From: Chromobacterium sp. ATCC 53434
GTDB taxonomy: Bacteria > Pseudomonadota > Gammaproteobacteria > Burkholderiales > Chromobacteriaceae
DNA length: 64,000 nucleotides
Assembly: GCF_002848345.1 (NCBI RefSeq)
Contig: NZ_CP025429.1
Location: 1,178,001 to 1,242,000, forward strand
Direction: 5' to 3'
Shown here: piece after piece, positions 7,951 to 15,793 of the stretch
Layout of the letters: each line of letters opens with the position of its first letter
Numbering within the stretch: the first letter of the stretch is position 1
Program-made: the position numbers and the translations under genes
Notes under the pieces: generated by a model
Database searches by the model: none
What the model saw: the letters and a program-made list of their open reading frames with translations, nothing else
Told to the model about the DNA's origin: nothing

Positions 7951-8732
7951 TTATCGGGGATTTCGCTTTCCTGGCGTGCTGGGTTTTGCCGGCGATGGCG
8001 GGCGGGCTATGCGACAAGACTATCCAGGTGGGTTGGGAGGAGCGGCCGCCGTATCATTATCAGGGACGGGACGGCCGGCCCGCGGGCTACTCGGTGGAGC
8101 TGCTGAACCAGGCGGCCGCGCGCATCGGCTGTCGCCTGGCGTATCGCCAGATGCCCTGGTCGCGCACCTTGCAGCAGCTGCGGCTGGGCACGGTGGATGT
8201 CGCGATGCAGGCGCTGAAAACGCAGGAGAGGGAGACGTACGCCTGTTTCGTGCCGGGCTACAGCTCCTCGCTGGTGCGGCTGTGGGCGCGCGGCGACCGC
8301 GCGGCGCACTGGCCGGTTTCCCAGCTGCAGGACCTGGGCAAGCTGGGCGCGGTCAAGCTGGGCGTGACGCATGGCGACAGTTACGGCGATATATTGGACC
8401 GTTGGCTGAAAGCGCCTCCCGGCATGGTGAAGCTGGACGTCGGGGAGACGCTGGCCGGCAGTTTGCGCAAGCTGCAGTTGGGGCGGATAGACCTGCTGCT
8501 GGCCAGCATGGACACGCTGCCGAATGAGTTGGCCCGTTTGCCGCCGCAGCCGGCGATCGTGGCCCTGCCGCCGGCATGGCGCGCGGGGGGAGCCTTTTAC
8601 GTTTTCAGCAAGCGCAGCGTATCGCCCGAGCTGTGCCAGGCTTTCGCCGGCGCGCTGCGCGACATGAAGCGCGACGGCGTGGTGGACCGGCTCTACCGCA
8701 GCCGCTTCAACATCGCGTATCCCGATCCCTGA
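7944..8732 (+). CDS. Periplasmic solute-binding protein, family 3-like (tandem copy 1)
   Basis: A 262-residue secreted protein of the amino-acid-type (family 3, SBP_bac_3) binding fold. After a signal peptide ending near PAMAGGLC come VGWEERPPYHYQGRDGRPAGYSVELL, a typical ligand-binding opening, and the GTVDVAMQAL and KLGVTHGDSYG segments. I chose the GTG at 7944: GGAGG lies 5 nt upstream, and this gives exactly the same length as copy 2. In-frame upstream starts would spoil the signal peptide. No permease or ATPase gene is nearby, so it is an orphan binding protein, or serves another role such as signalling. Confidence 0.85.
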   Translation: MRFIGDFAFLACWVLPAMAGGLCDKTIQVGWEERPPYHYQGRDGRPAGYSVELLNQAAARIGCRLAYRQMPWSRTLQQLRLGTVDVAMQALKTQERETYACFVPGYSSSLVRLWARGDRAAHWPVSQLQDLGKLGAVKLGVTHGDSYGDILDRWLKAPPGMVKLDVGETLAGSLRKLQLGRIDLLLASMDTLPNELARLPPQPAIVALPPAWRAGGAFYVFSKRSVSPELCQAFAGALRDMKRDGVVDRLYRSRFNIAYPDP

Positions 8733-8796
8733 GCCCAAAGTCTTTTTGTGGCGCCGGCCGTTTTCTGCCGGAAGCCAAGGGGCTTGGCGGGGTGTG

Positions 8797-8905
8797 AAGC
8801 CATCGCCGCTGGTCGTTGATCGGGCGCGTCGCCGGTTGGGATCGGGGCCGCATCGGCCGCGGCGTTCTGTCCTACATTGGTAGGGGAGCGCGCTTGCGCT
8901 TGTTG
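8797..8905 (+). repeat. Duplicated leader sequence, copy 2
   Basis: This spacer mirrors the leader of the first binding-protein gene: GAAGCCATCGCCGCTGGTCG, then GTCCTACATTGGTAGGGGAG and GCGCGCTTGCGCTTG. The CCTAC/GTAGG inverted repeat lies just upstream of the GTG start and may be an operator shared by both copies (inference). Confidence 0.7.
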
Positions 8906-8922
8906 TCGGGGGGGAGGAAAGG

Positions 8923-9711
8923 GTGGAGGGGATCGGTCGTTGCGTCTGGCTGGCGTTCTGGAGTTTGCCGGCCATTGCCGCGGGAATCTGCGACAGGCCG
9001 CTCAGCGTCGGCTGGGACGAGTGGCCGCCGTTCCACTACCAGGGACGCGACGGCGAGCCCGACGGCTATTCGGTGCAGCTGTTCAATCTGGCGGCGGACA
9101 GGCTCGGTTGTCGGCTGGTCTACCGGCTGATGCCGTGGCCGCGCACCTTGCAGCAATTGAGGCTGGGTCAGGTGGACGCGGCGATGCAGGCGCTGAGGAC
9201 ACCGGAGCGCGAGGCTTACGCCTGCTTCGCGCCAGGCTACAGTCCGACGATAGTCCGGCTGTGGGCGCGGCGGGACCGGGGCGCGAAATGGACGATACGC
9301 GATATCGCCGACCTGGGCCGGCAGGGTCCGCTGCATCTGGGCGTCACCCGCGGCGACAGCTATGGCGCCGAAGTCGACCGCTGGCTGTTGGCGCCGCCGC
9401 CCAATATCCGGATCGACGTCGGCGAAACGCTGGCGGTCAGCATGCGCAAGCTGCAGCTGGGTCGGATAGACCTGCTGCTGGCGACGATGTCGACCGCGCC
9501 GCGCGAACTGGCGCGGCTGCCGCCGCAGCCCGCCATCGCGCCGCTGGCGCCGGCCTGGCGCGCCGGAGAGGGGTATTACGTGTTCAGCCGCAACAGCGTG
9601 CCGGAACCGCTGTGCCAGGCTTTCGCGCGGACGCTGCAGGCGATGCGGCAGGACGGCACGGTGGCGCGTCTGTACCGCAGCCAGTTCGGCGAGCCGTATC
9701 CGGATCCGTGA
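8923..9711 (+). CDS. Periplasmic solute-binding protein, family 3-like (tandem copy 2)
   Basis: A 262-residue paralogue of the preceding gene, equal in length and aligned without gaps by eye; blocks such as CDxxxxVGWxExPPxHYQGRDG, RTLQQLRLG, RKLQLGRIDLLLA and ELARLPPQPAI are shared. It starts at GTG 8923 behind a GGGGAGGAAAG Shine-Dalgarno site and has a signal peptide ending near PAIAAGIC. Differences concentrate around the mid-protein stretch after the LWAR motif, so ligand preference may have diverged. It ends 9 bp before the convergent DUF1501 gene. Confidence 0.87.
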   Translation: MEGIGRCVWLAFWSLPAIAAGICDRPLSVGWDEWPPFHYQGRDGEPDGYSVQLFNLAADRLGCRLVYRLMPWPRTLQQLRLGQVDAAMQALRTPEREAYACFAPGYSPTIVRLWARRDRGAKWTIRDIADLGRQGPLHLGVTRGDSYGAEVDRWLLAPPPNIRIDVGETLAVSMRKLQLGRIDLLLATMSTAPRELARLPPQPAIAPLAPAWRAGEGYYVFSRNSVPEPLCQAFARTLQAMRQDGTVARLYRSQFGEPYPDP

Positions 9712-9720
9712 GCGGGCCGT

Positions 9721-10899
9721 TCAGGCGCGCAGCAGCGGCAGCGGCGCGAAGCGGCCGCCCAGCACATCATGGCTGTCCTTGCCCCACCAGCCGTCTATCG
9801 CCGTCGCGTACAGCTGGCGGAAGTCTATCGCGTGCGGCAGATTGCCGTCGCTGACGCCGGCCAGCTGCGGCGTCTTGCCGTACAGGCCGCCGTTGACGCG
9901 GCCGCCTAGCGCGAAGTGGACGCTGGCGGTGCCGTGGTCGGTGCCGCGGTTGCCGTTCTCGCGCGGGCGGCGGCCGAATTCCGCATAGCTCAGCACCAGG
10001 GTGTCGTCCCAGCGGCCCAGCCGCGTCATCTCGGCGCGCAGCTGGGCGAGGCCGTCGGCCAATTCGGTCAGCAGGCGACCCTGCACCGGCTGCTGGTTGC
10101 CGTGGGTGTCGAAGCCGGTCAGTGTGATGCGCGCCACCGCGATGTCGACGCCGCGCGCCAGCGTGTCGGTCAGCGTGCGCACCGCCACGCCGAAGCCGCC
10201 GTTGGGCTTGGGGCCGGCCGTCGGCGCCTCGCTTGGCGCGGTGCGCGGCAGCGGCGCCAGGCTGGCGGCGGCCTGGCGGATGTCGCCTTCCACCTTCAAG
10301 ATATGCTCCAGCGCCGAGCCGGCCCGGCCGGGCTGCTGATCGGCCACCAGCTTGGCCTGGCGGGCGAAGTCCTGCGGATTGCTCAGCACTACCGCGCGCG
10401 CGCCGCCGTCCAGCGGTCCCAGCACCTGGCTGGACAGCACCACGCCGTCGGCGGCGAAGTGCTTCGGCGTCGGCTGCTCGCGGAACAGCCGCGTCAGCCA
10501 GCCCTCGGTCAGAAACTGCTGGCTGGCCGAGGCGGTGTCCCAGATTTCTATCGAGCGGAAGTGCGACAGATTTGGGTCCGGATAGCCTACGCCCTGCAGC
10601 AGCGCCAGCTGGCGGTCCTGCCACAGCGGCATCAGCGGCGCCAGCGACGGATGCAGGCCGATCTCGCCGTTCAGCTGCAGCACCTGCTCGCGGGCGATGG
10701 CGATGCCGGGGCGCAGCCGGTAGTAGTCGGCGCTGGCATAGGGCACGGCGGTGTTGAGTCCGTCGTTGCCGCCCTTCAGTTCCACCAGCACCAAGAGGCG
10801 CTTGTAGCCGGCGGGGGCCAGCGCCCAGCTGAGATTGGGCAGCACCGACATCATCAGGCCGGCGCCGGCCGCTTTCAGGAATTCGCGTCGTTGGAACAT
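9721..10899 (-). CDS. DUF1501 family protein with Tat signal
   Basis: A 392-residue protein beginning MFQRREFLKAAGAGL: the RREFLK motif (residues 4-9) followed by a hydrophobic stretch is a twin-arginine export signal, so it should be folded before export to the periplasm or beyond. The LLVLVELKGGNDGLNTAVPY opening and the YAEFGRRPRENGNRGTDHGTA block are the recalled DUF1501 marks; the latter resembles metal-binding sites of the alkaline phosphatase/sulfatase fold. It lies 10 bp after the DUF1800 gene. The pair is common in many bacteria but its biochemical function is not known to me. Confidence 0.88.
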   Translation of the reverse strand: MFQRREFLKAAGAGLMMSVLPNLSWALAPAGYKRLLVLVELKGGNDGLNTAVPYASADYYRLRPGIAIAREQVLQLNGEIGLHPSLAPLMPLWQDRQLALLQGVGYPDPNLSHFRSIEIWDTASASQQFLTEGWLTRLFREQPTPKHFAADGVVLSSQVLGPLDGGARAVVLSNPQDFARQAKLVADQQPGRAGSALEHILKVEGDIRQAAASLAPLPRTAPSEAPTAGPKPNGGFGVAVRTLTDTLARGVDIAVARITLTGFDTHGNQQPVQGRLLTELADGLAQLRAEMTRLGRWDDTLVLSYAEFGRRPRENGNRGTDHGTASVHFALGGRVNGGLYGKTPQLAGVSDGNLPHAIDFRQLYATAIDGWWGKDSHDVLGGRFAPLPLLRA

Positions 10900-10909
10900 G
10901 GCAGGCTCC

Positions 10910-12355
10910 TCATTCGACCTGGTAGGCCGGGTCCAGCAGCAGGCCGGCGACGGCCTTGGCGCCGCTGGCGTTGGCCGGCAGCGGATTGGCCGGCGGCACC
11001 GCCAGCAGCAGGCGCGCGGCGTCGGCGCCGTTTTTGACGCCGTAGATGGCGGCCCATTCGTCCGGCTGAAGCTTCATCGAGCTCAGGCCCTTGCTGACGA
11101 AGCGGCGGATGCGCGCCTCGCGGCCGGCCATCTCGTTCAGGCTGCCGTCGGCCTGGGCGTAGGCGTCGCGCGCCGGCGCCGCGTCGCGGGCGACGCGGTC
11201 CAGGAACTGCTTGCGGCTCAGCAGCGTGGCGCTGTTGATCCAGGCCTCGCCGCCGGGCCAGCCCTTGACGTTGGGCGGGGCGAACACGTCCTGGCCCAGC
11301 TGGCGGTTCAGGCCTGCGATGACGCGCCAGTCCGGCGGATTGAGATCGAAGGTCACCAGCGTGCCGACGGTCAGCTCCACCGGCGACTTCACCAACAGGC
11401 CCTGGCTGCGCCAGAACTGCGGCGTCAGCAGCATGGCCCGCATCAATGGTTTCAATTGATAGTGGCCGCGGCGGAAGTCGGCGGCCAGCTTGTTCACCGT
11501 CGCGGCGTCCGGCGTCGGCGACACGAAGTTGCGCCACAGCTTGTTGGTGACGAAGACGGCGGTGCTCGGCTGCTGCAGCAACAGCTCGATCACGTCGTCG
11601 CCGTCGAAATTGCCGCGCTGGCCGAAGATGGTCTTCTCGCCGGTGTCGCGCAGCCGCGGGCGGACGATGAACTGATCGTCGCGGTCCAGGCCCCAGCCGG
11701 TGAAGGCGCGCGCCGCCTCGCGGATGTCCTGCTCGCTGTAATGGCCCTCGCCCAGCGTGAACAGCTCCATCACCTCGCGGGCGAAGTTCTCGTTGGGCTG
11801 TTCCTTGCGGTTGTTGGCGGTGTCGAGGTAGCGCATCATCGCCGGGTCGCGGGCCACCGCGTGCAGCAGCTGGCCGAAGTCGCCCAGCGCGTAGTGGCGC
11901 AGCAGCAGGTTCTGCTGGTACATCATCTGCGGAGAGCGCACCTTGTCCAGCGCCGAGACGAAGTGGTTGTGCCAGAACAGCGTCATTTTTTCGGTCAGCG
12001 GCGACGGCGTGTCGCGCATCTCGGTCAGCCACCAGCTGCGCAGCTCGACCGCGTGCTGATTGCGCTCCTGCTGCAGCGCCTTCTTCTGTTCTTCGCTCAG
12101 GCCGGGCTGTCCGGGCCGCTCGAACGGCTCGTTGGCCCAGCCCGGCGGCGCGGTGACCGGCTGGTTGCGGACGCCGGCCAGTATCCTGTCGACGGCGGCC
12201 TCGCGGCTCAGCGGCGCCAGCGCGGCGATCTGCGCCGGATTGGCGCCGAAGCCGGTGCGCAGCAGCAGGTGGCGGGCGCCGTCGACGCCGATGTCGGCCA
12301 ACGCCGTCAACGGCAGGCCGAGCAGCGCGGAGGCGAGCACTATGGTTTTGATCAT
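10910..12355 (-). CDS. DUF1800 family secreted protein
   Basis: A 481-residue protein with a Sec signal peptide (MIKTIVLASALLGLPLTALA, then DIGVDGARHLLLRTGFGANP). Conserved DUF1800 blocks seen are MTLFWHNHFVSALDKV, NENFAREVMELFTLGEGHYSE and AARAFTGWGLDRD. It is the first gene of a two-gene operon with DUF1501. It diverges from the thiamine operon. The family is often described as uncharacterised, with helical structure; I assign no reaction. Confidence 0.88.
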   Translation of the reverse strand: MIKTIVLASALLGLPLTALADIGVDGARHLLLRTGFGANPAQIAALAPLSREAAVDRILAGVRNQPVTAPPGWANEPFERPGQPGLSEEQKKALQQERNQHAVELRSWWLTEMRDTPSPLTEKMTLFWHNHFVSALDKVRSPQMMYQQNLLLRHYALGDFGQLLHAVARDPAMMRYLDTANNRKEQPNENFAREVMELFTLGEGHYSEQDIREAARAFTGWGLDRDDQFIVRPRLRDTGEKTIFGQRGNFDGDDVIELLLQQPSTAVFVTNKLWRNFVSPTPDAATVNKLAADFRRGHYQLKPLMRAMLLTPQFWRSQGLLVKSPVELTVGTLVTFDLNPPDWRVIAGLNRQLGQDVFAPPNVKGWPGGEAWINSATLLSRKQFLDRVARDAAPARDAYAQADGSLNEMAGREARIRRFVSKGLSSMKLQPDEWAAIYGVKNGADAARLLLAVPPANPLPANASGAKAVAGLLLDPAYQVE

Positions 12356-12482
12356 CCAGGTTCACCACGGCATGCGGAATGACTATTCGACCCTCAGCAT
12401 AGCCGCCGGTTTTCGCTGCGGTATTAAGCGCGGGGGCCAGAGTGTTAAGTTGTTTGCCGTGATCTCGGCTATACTGGCGCCC

Positions 12483-12557
12483 TGTCACCGGGGGTGCCTG
12501 CAACGCGGGCTGAGATACACCCTGAGAACCTGATCTGGATCATGCCAGCGGAGGGAG
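12483..12557 (+). ncRNA. TPP riboswitch (THI element)
   Basis: The aptamer consensus is nearly complete: GGGGTGCC at about 12491-12498, CTGAGAT at 12510-12516, then ACCC, and GAACCTGATCTGGAT followed by ATGCCAGCGGAGGGA (one change, ATCATGCC for ATAATGCC). A TATACT -10 element at 12470-12475 places the transcript start just before it. It controls thiB-GNAT-thiP-thiQ, whose products import thiamine, so thiamine pyrophosphate should repress expression. Confidence 0.95.
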
Positions 12558-12594
12558 CGTGATGAAGCGGAATGTCGTCCGCCTTGCCTGCTTG

Positions 12595-12617
12595 CTCCGT
12601 GGCCGTACCGCACGGAG
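12595..12617 (+). promoter_or_regulatory. Shine-Dalgarno-sequestering hairpin of the TPP riboswitch
   Basis: CTCCGTG (12595-12601) pairs perfectly with CACGGAG (12611-12617) across a 9-nt loop. The right arm contains the thiB ribosome-binding site GGAG, 7 nt before the ATG at 12625. The left arm could instead pair with GGAGGGAG at about 12550-12557, the aptamer's 3' end. This is the layout of a translation-controlling riboswitch platform; the switching itself is inference. Confidence 0.75.
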
Positions 12618-12624
12618 ATTGTCC

Positions 12625-13641
12625 ATGAAGCTGTTCCCCAAACTTGTCGTCGCCGCCCTGAGCCTGGCCGGCCTGTCCGCCCACGCCGCCGAACTGCGCG
12701 TGCTGGCGCACAGCTCGTTCAGCGTCGACAAGCCGCTGCTCGCCGCCTTCGAGAAGGAGACCGGCGCCAAGGTGTCCATCATCAAGGCCGGCGACGCCGG
12801 CGAGATGGTCAACAAGCTGATCCTGACCAAGTCAAATCCGATCGCCGACGTGGTGTTCGGCCTGGACAACAGCCTGATAGGCAAGGCCGAGCAGGCCGGC
12901 GCGCTCGCGCCGATGCCGGCGGAACTGGCGAAGGGCGGCAAGGTCGGCTTGCCGGGCGCCGCCGCCGTCGACTATGGCTATGTGACGCTGAACTACGACA
13001 AGGCCTGGTTCGCCAAGAACAAGCTGCCGCTGCCGAAGAGCCTGAATGATTTGACGCTGCCGGCCTACAAGAACCTGCTGGCGGTCGAGAATCCGGCCAC
13101 CTCCAGTCCCGGCCTGGCCTTCCTGGCCGCGACCGTGCACGCGCTCGGCGAGGACAAGGCCTTCGCGTTGTGGGGCAAGCTGCGCGACAATGGCGTCAAG
13201 GTCAGCAAGGGCTGGACCGAGGCCTATTACACCGACTTCTCCAAGAACGGCGGCGGCCGGCCCATCGTGGTCAGCTACGCCACCAGCCCGGCGGCCGAGG
13301 TGTTCTACAGCAAGGAAAAACTGAGCGAAGCGCCGACCGGCAATCTGTTGCTGCCGGGCACGGTGTTCCGCCAGGTCGAGGGCGCCGCGCTGGTCAACGG
13401 CGGCAAGGAGGCCAAGCTGGCCGAGCGCTTCATCGCCTTCCTGCGTTCGGACGCGGTGCAGAAGGACATCCCGACGCGGATGTGGATGTATCCGGTGTCG
13501 GAGCGCGTCGCGCTGGACCCGGCGTTCAAGCACGCGCCGCAGCCGTCGGCGCACGACACGCCGGACAACGCGACGCTGGCCGCCAAGCAGCGCGGCTGGA
13601 TCGCCCGCTGGACGCGGGTGGTGCTGAAGTCGGGCGCCTGA
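12625..13641 (+). CDS. thiB: Thiamine ABC transporter, periplasmic binding protein
   Basis: A 338-residue secreted protein: signal peptide MKLFPKLVVAALSLAGLSAHA, then AELRVLAHSSFSVDKPLLAAF, typical of ThiB. It binds thiamine (and its phosphates) in the periplasm and delivers it to ThiPQ. The ATG at 12625 is chosen because it has GGAG at 7 nt and gives a clean signal peptide; an in-frame ATG at 12559 lies at the aptamer's end. ThiB family length is about 330 residues. The riboswitch directly upstream confirms thiamine as the regulating ligand. Confidence 0.94.
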   Translation: MKLFPKLVVAALSLAGLSAHAAELRVLAHSSFSVDKPLLAAFEKETGAKVSIIKAGDAGEMVNKLILTKSNPIADVVFGLDNSLIGKAEQAGALAPMPAELAKGGKVGLPGAAAVDYGYVTLNYDKAWFAKNKLPLPKSLNDLTLPAYKNLLAVENPATSSPGLAFLAATVHALGEDKAFALWGKLRDNGVKVSKGWTEAYYTDFSKNGGGRPIVVSYATSPAAEVFYSKEKLSEAPTGNLLLPGTVFRQVEGAALVNGGKEAKLAERFIAFLRSDAVQKDIPTRMWMYPVSERVALDPAFKHAPQPSAHDTPDNATLAAKQRGWIARWTRVVLKSGA

Positions 13642-13676
13642 GCGGCTCCTCCTTTGGCGACTATTGCGGAGTTTCG

Positions 13677-14231
13677 ATGAAGATAACGGACATCGTCAGT
13701 TCCCGGCTGATCCTGCGTCACCTGGACGCGGATTTTCTTGAGTCCTGCCTGAGCGGCGACATCGACGCCGCCATCGAGAGCCTGGGCGCCCGGCCGGCCG
13801 ATGGCTGGCTGGAGGAGACGGCGCTGATGGCGGTGCGGCTGGCCGACATGGCGGCGGAGCCGGACTACGCGCCGTGGTCGGCGCGGGCGCTGCTGCGCCG
13901 CGACGATCTGGCCATGGTCGGCCACATCAACTTCCACACCTTGCCCGGCCATCCGTATCTGAACGGCTACGGCGACGTGGAGCTCGGCTATACGGTCTAC
14001 CCGGCCTTCCGCCGCCAGGGCTTCGCGCGCGAGGCCCTGCTGGCGATGGCCGGCTGGGCGGCGGCGCAGGGCGGCGTGTCGCGGCTGGTGCTGTCGATCG
14101 CGCCCGACAATCTGCCGTCTCAGGCGCTGGCCGCGCAGCTGGGCTTCGCCAAGGCGGGCCAGGTGCGCGACGACGACGGCTGCGAAGATGTGCTGACGGC
14201 GATCTGGCCGTTGCCGGGAGCCGCTGTTTGA
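13677..14231 (+). CDS. GNAT family N-acetyltransferase inside the thiamine operon
   Basis: A 184-residue acetyltransferase of the RimJ/RimL-like type: SSRLILRHLDADFLESCLSG at the N-terminus, an ELGYTVYPAFRRQGFAREAL acetyl-CoA-binding loop (the Q/RxxGxG/A motif as RRQGFA), and LSIAPDNLPSQALAAQLGF. The ATG at 13677 follows GCGGAG. It sits 35 bp after thiB and its stop overlaps the thiP start (TTGA at 14228-14231), so it is transcribed with the importer. The acetyl acceptor is unknown; there is no direct reason to think it acts on thiamine. Confidence 0.88.
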   Translation: MKITDIVSSRLILRHLDADFLESCLSGDIDAAIESLGARPADGWLEETALMAVRLADMAAEPDYAPWSARALLRRDDLAMVGHINFHTLPGHPYLNGYGDVELGYTVYPAFRRQGFAREALLAMAGWAAAQGGVSRLVLSIAPDNLPSQALAAQLGFAKAGQVRDDDGCEDVLTAIWPLPGAAV

Positions 14232-15793
14232 AGCAGTCCGCCGTTCCCCGGCTGTTGCTGGCCGGGCTGCCCTTGTTGTTTCTGCTGGCGCTGGCCGTCG
14301 CGCCGCTGCTCCGGCTGCTGGCCGAAGGCGGCCTGCAATTCAGTCCCGGCCTGCTGGCCGATCCTTATCTGCGCTGGCGGCTGCTGTGGTCGCTGGGCCA
14401 GGCCGCGGCCAGCTGCCTGGCCTGCCTGGCGCTCGGCGTGCCGCTGGCCTGGCTGCTGGCGCGTTATCGCTTTCCCGGCCGCGCGGCGCTGTTGCGGTTG
14501 CTGCTGCTGCCTTTCGTGATGCCGACGCTGGTGGCGGCGATGGGCGTGCTGGCGCTGTTCGGCCCGCAGGGCCTGCTGGGCGTCGATCTGCAGGATACGC
14601 CTTGGCTGCTGTTGTACGGCAATCTGTTCTTCAATCTGCCGCTGGTGGTGCGAGCCGGCTGCGACGGTTTCGCCCAGGTGCCGGCCAGCCGCTTGGCCGC
14701 CGCGCGCACGCTGGGGGCGTCGCCGTGGCGGGCGTTCTGGCGGGTGGAGTGGCCGGCGGCGCTGCCGTGGCTGCTGTCCAGCCTGTGCCTGGTCTTCCTG
14801 TACTGCTTCTCAGGTTTCGGTCTGGCGCTGATCCTCGGCGGTCAGCGCTACGCGACGCTGGAAGTGGAGATCTACACGCTGGTGGCCTACGAATTGAACC
14901 TGGCCGACGCCGGCGCGCTGGCGCTGCTGGTGTTGGCGGTATGCGGCGGCATCGCCGCCTGCCACGCCTGGCTGGCGCGGCGGCTGGCGACGGCGGCCAA
15001 GGTCGAGCCGCTGCCGCGGCGGCCGGTGGAGAGTCCGGCGGAGAAGCTGGCGCTGGCCGCCGCGCTGGCCGCGCTGCTGCTGTTCGCCGGCCTGCCGCTG
15101 CTGGCGGTGCTGTGGCGCGGCCTGACGGCGGCGTCCAGCTGGGTGGCGCTATGGGACGACGACGTCCGGCTGGCACTGTGGAACAGCGCCCGCTTCACCG
15201 GCCTGACCGTGCTGGCGGCCGGCGCGCTGGGCCTGGCCCACGCGCTGGCCTGCGGCCGCAGCCTGGCCTTGCGCGCCGCGATCTTCCTGCCCTTCGTCGC
15301 CTCGCCGGTGTGCGTGGCCTTCGGCCTGCTGCTGCTGTATCCGCAATGGAGCGCGGCGTTGGCCCTGTTGCTGGCGGCCTACGCGCTGCTGGCCTATCCC
15401 TTCGTCGCCAAGGCGCTGCTGACGGCGCTGGACGGCCAGCCGCCGCACTGGGGCGACGCCGCGCGCAGCCTGGGCGCCAACCGCTGGCGGCTGTTCCGTC
15501 GCGTGCAATGGCCGCTGCTGCGGCCGGCCTTGCGCCGCGGTCTGGCCTTCGCCGCCGCGACCGCGGTCGGCGAGTTCGCCGTCACGCTGTTCCTGGCGCG
15601 GCCGGAATGGCTGACGCTGACCACGCTGATCTACCAGCGGCTGGGACGCCCGGGCGCCGCCAACGCCGACGCGGCGATGCAGCTTGCCTGCCTGCTGATG
15701 CTGCTGGCGCTCGTCGCGTTCCGGATCATAGAAACCGCCGGCGGCGCCGGCAGCTGGGAGGATGGCGGTGCTGACGCTGAGAAATCTGAATAA
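14228..15793 (+). CDS. thiP: Thiamine ABC transporter permease
   Basis: A 521-residue inner-membrane protein made of two fused permease halves with about 12 hydrophobic segments. Each half carries an EAA-type loop for the ATPase: AARTLGASPWRAFWRVEWP in the first and AARSLGANRWRLFRRVQWP in the second. The likely start is TTG at 14228, overlapping the GNAT stop codon, with GGGAG 7 nt upstream; this gives a normal ThiP length. Its 3' end overlaps thiQ by 32 bp. It works with ThiB and ThiQ to import thiamine. Confidence 0.92.
   Translation: MKQSAVPRLLLAGLPLLFLLALAVAPLLRLLAEGGLQFSPGLLADPYLRWRLLWSLGQAAASCLACLALGVPLAWLLARYRFPGRAALLRLLLLPFVMPTLVAAMGVLALFGPQGLLGVDLQDTPWLLLYGNLFFNLPLVVRAGCDGFAQVPASRLAAARTLGASPWRAFWRVEWPAALPWLLSSLCLVFLYCFSGFGLALILGGQRYATLEVEIYTLVAYELNLADAGALALLVLAVCGGIAACHAWLARRLATAAKVEPLPRRPVESPAEKLALAAALAALLLFAGLPLLAVLWRGLTAASSWVALWDDDVRLALWNSARFTGLTVLAAGALGLAHALACGRSLALRAAIFLPFVASPVCVAFGLLLLYPQWSAALALLLAAYALLAYPFVAKALLTALDGQPPHWGDAARSLGANRWRLFRRVQWPLLRPALRRGLAFAAATAVGEFAVTLFLARPEWLTLTTLIYQRLGRPGAANADAAMQLACLLMLLALVAFRIIETAGGAGSWEDGGADAEKSE

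Noticed and set aside
9721..12355. DUF1501/DUF1800 pair as an anti-phage system
   Set aside because: Both proteins carry export signals, no nuclease, ATPase or toxin motif is present, and the pair is widespread outside defence islands.
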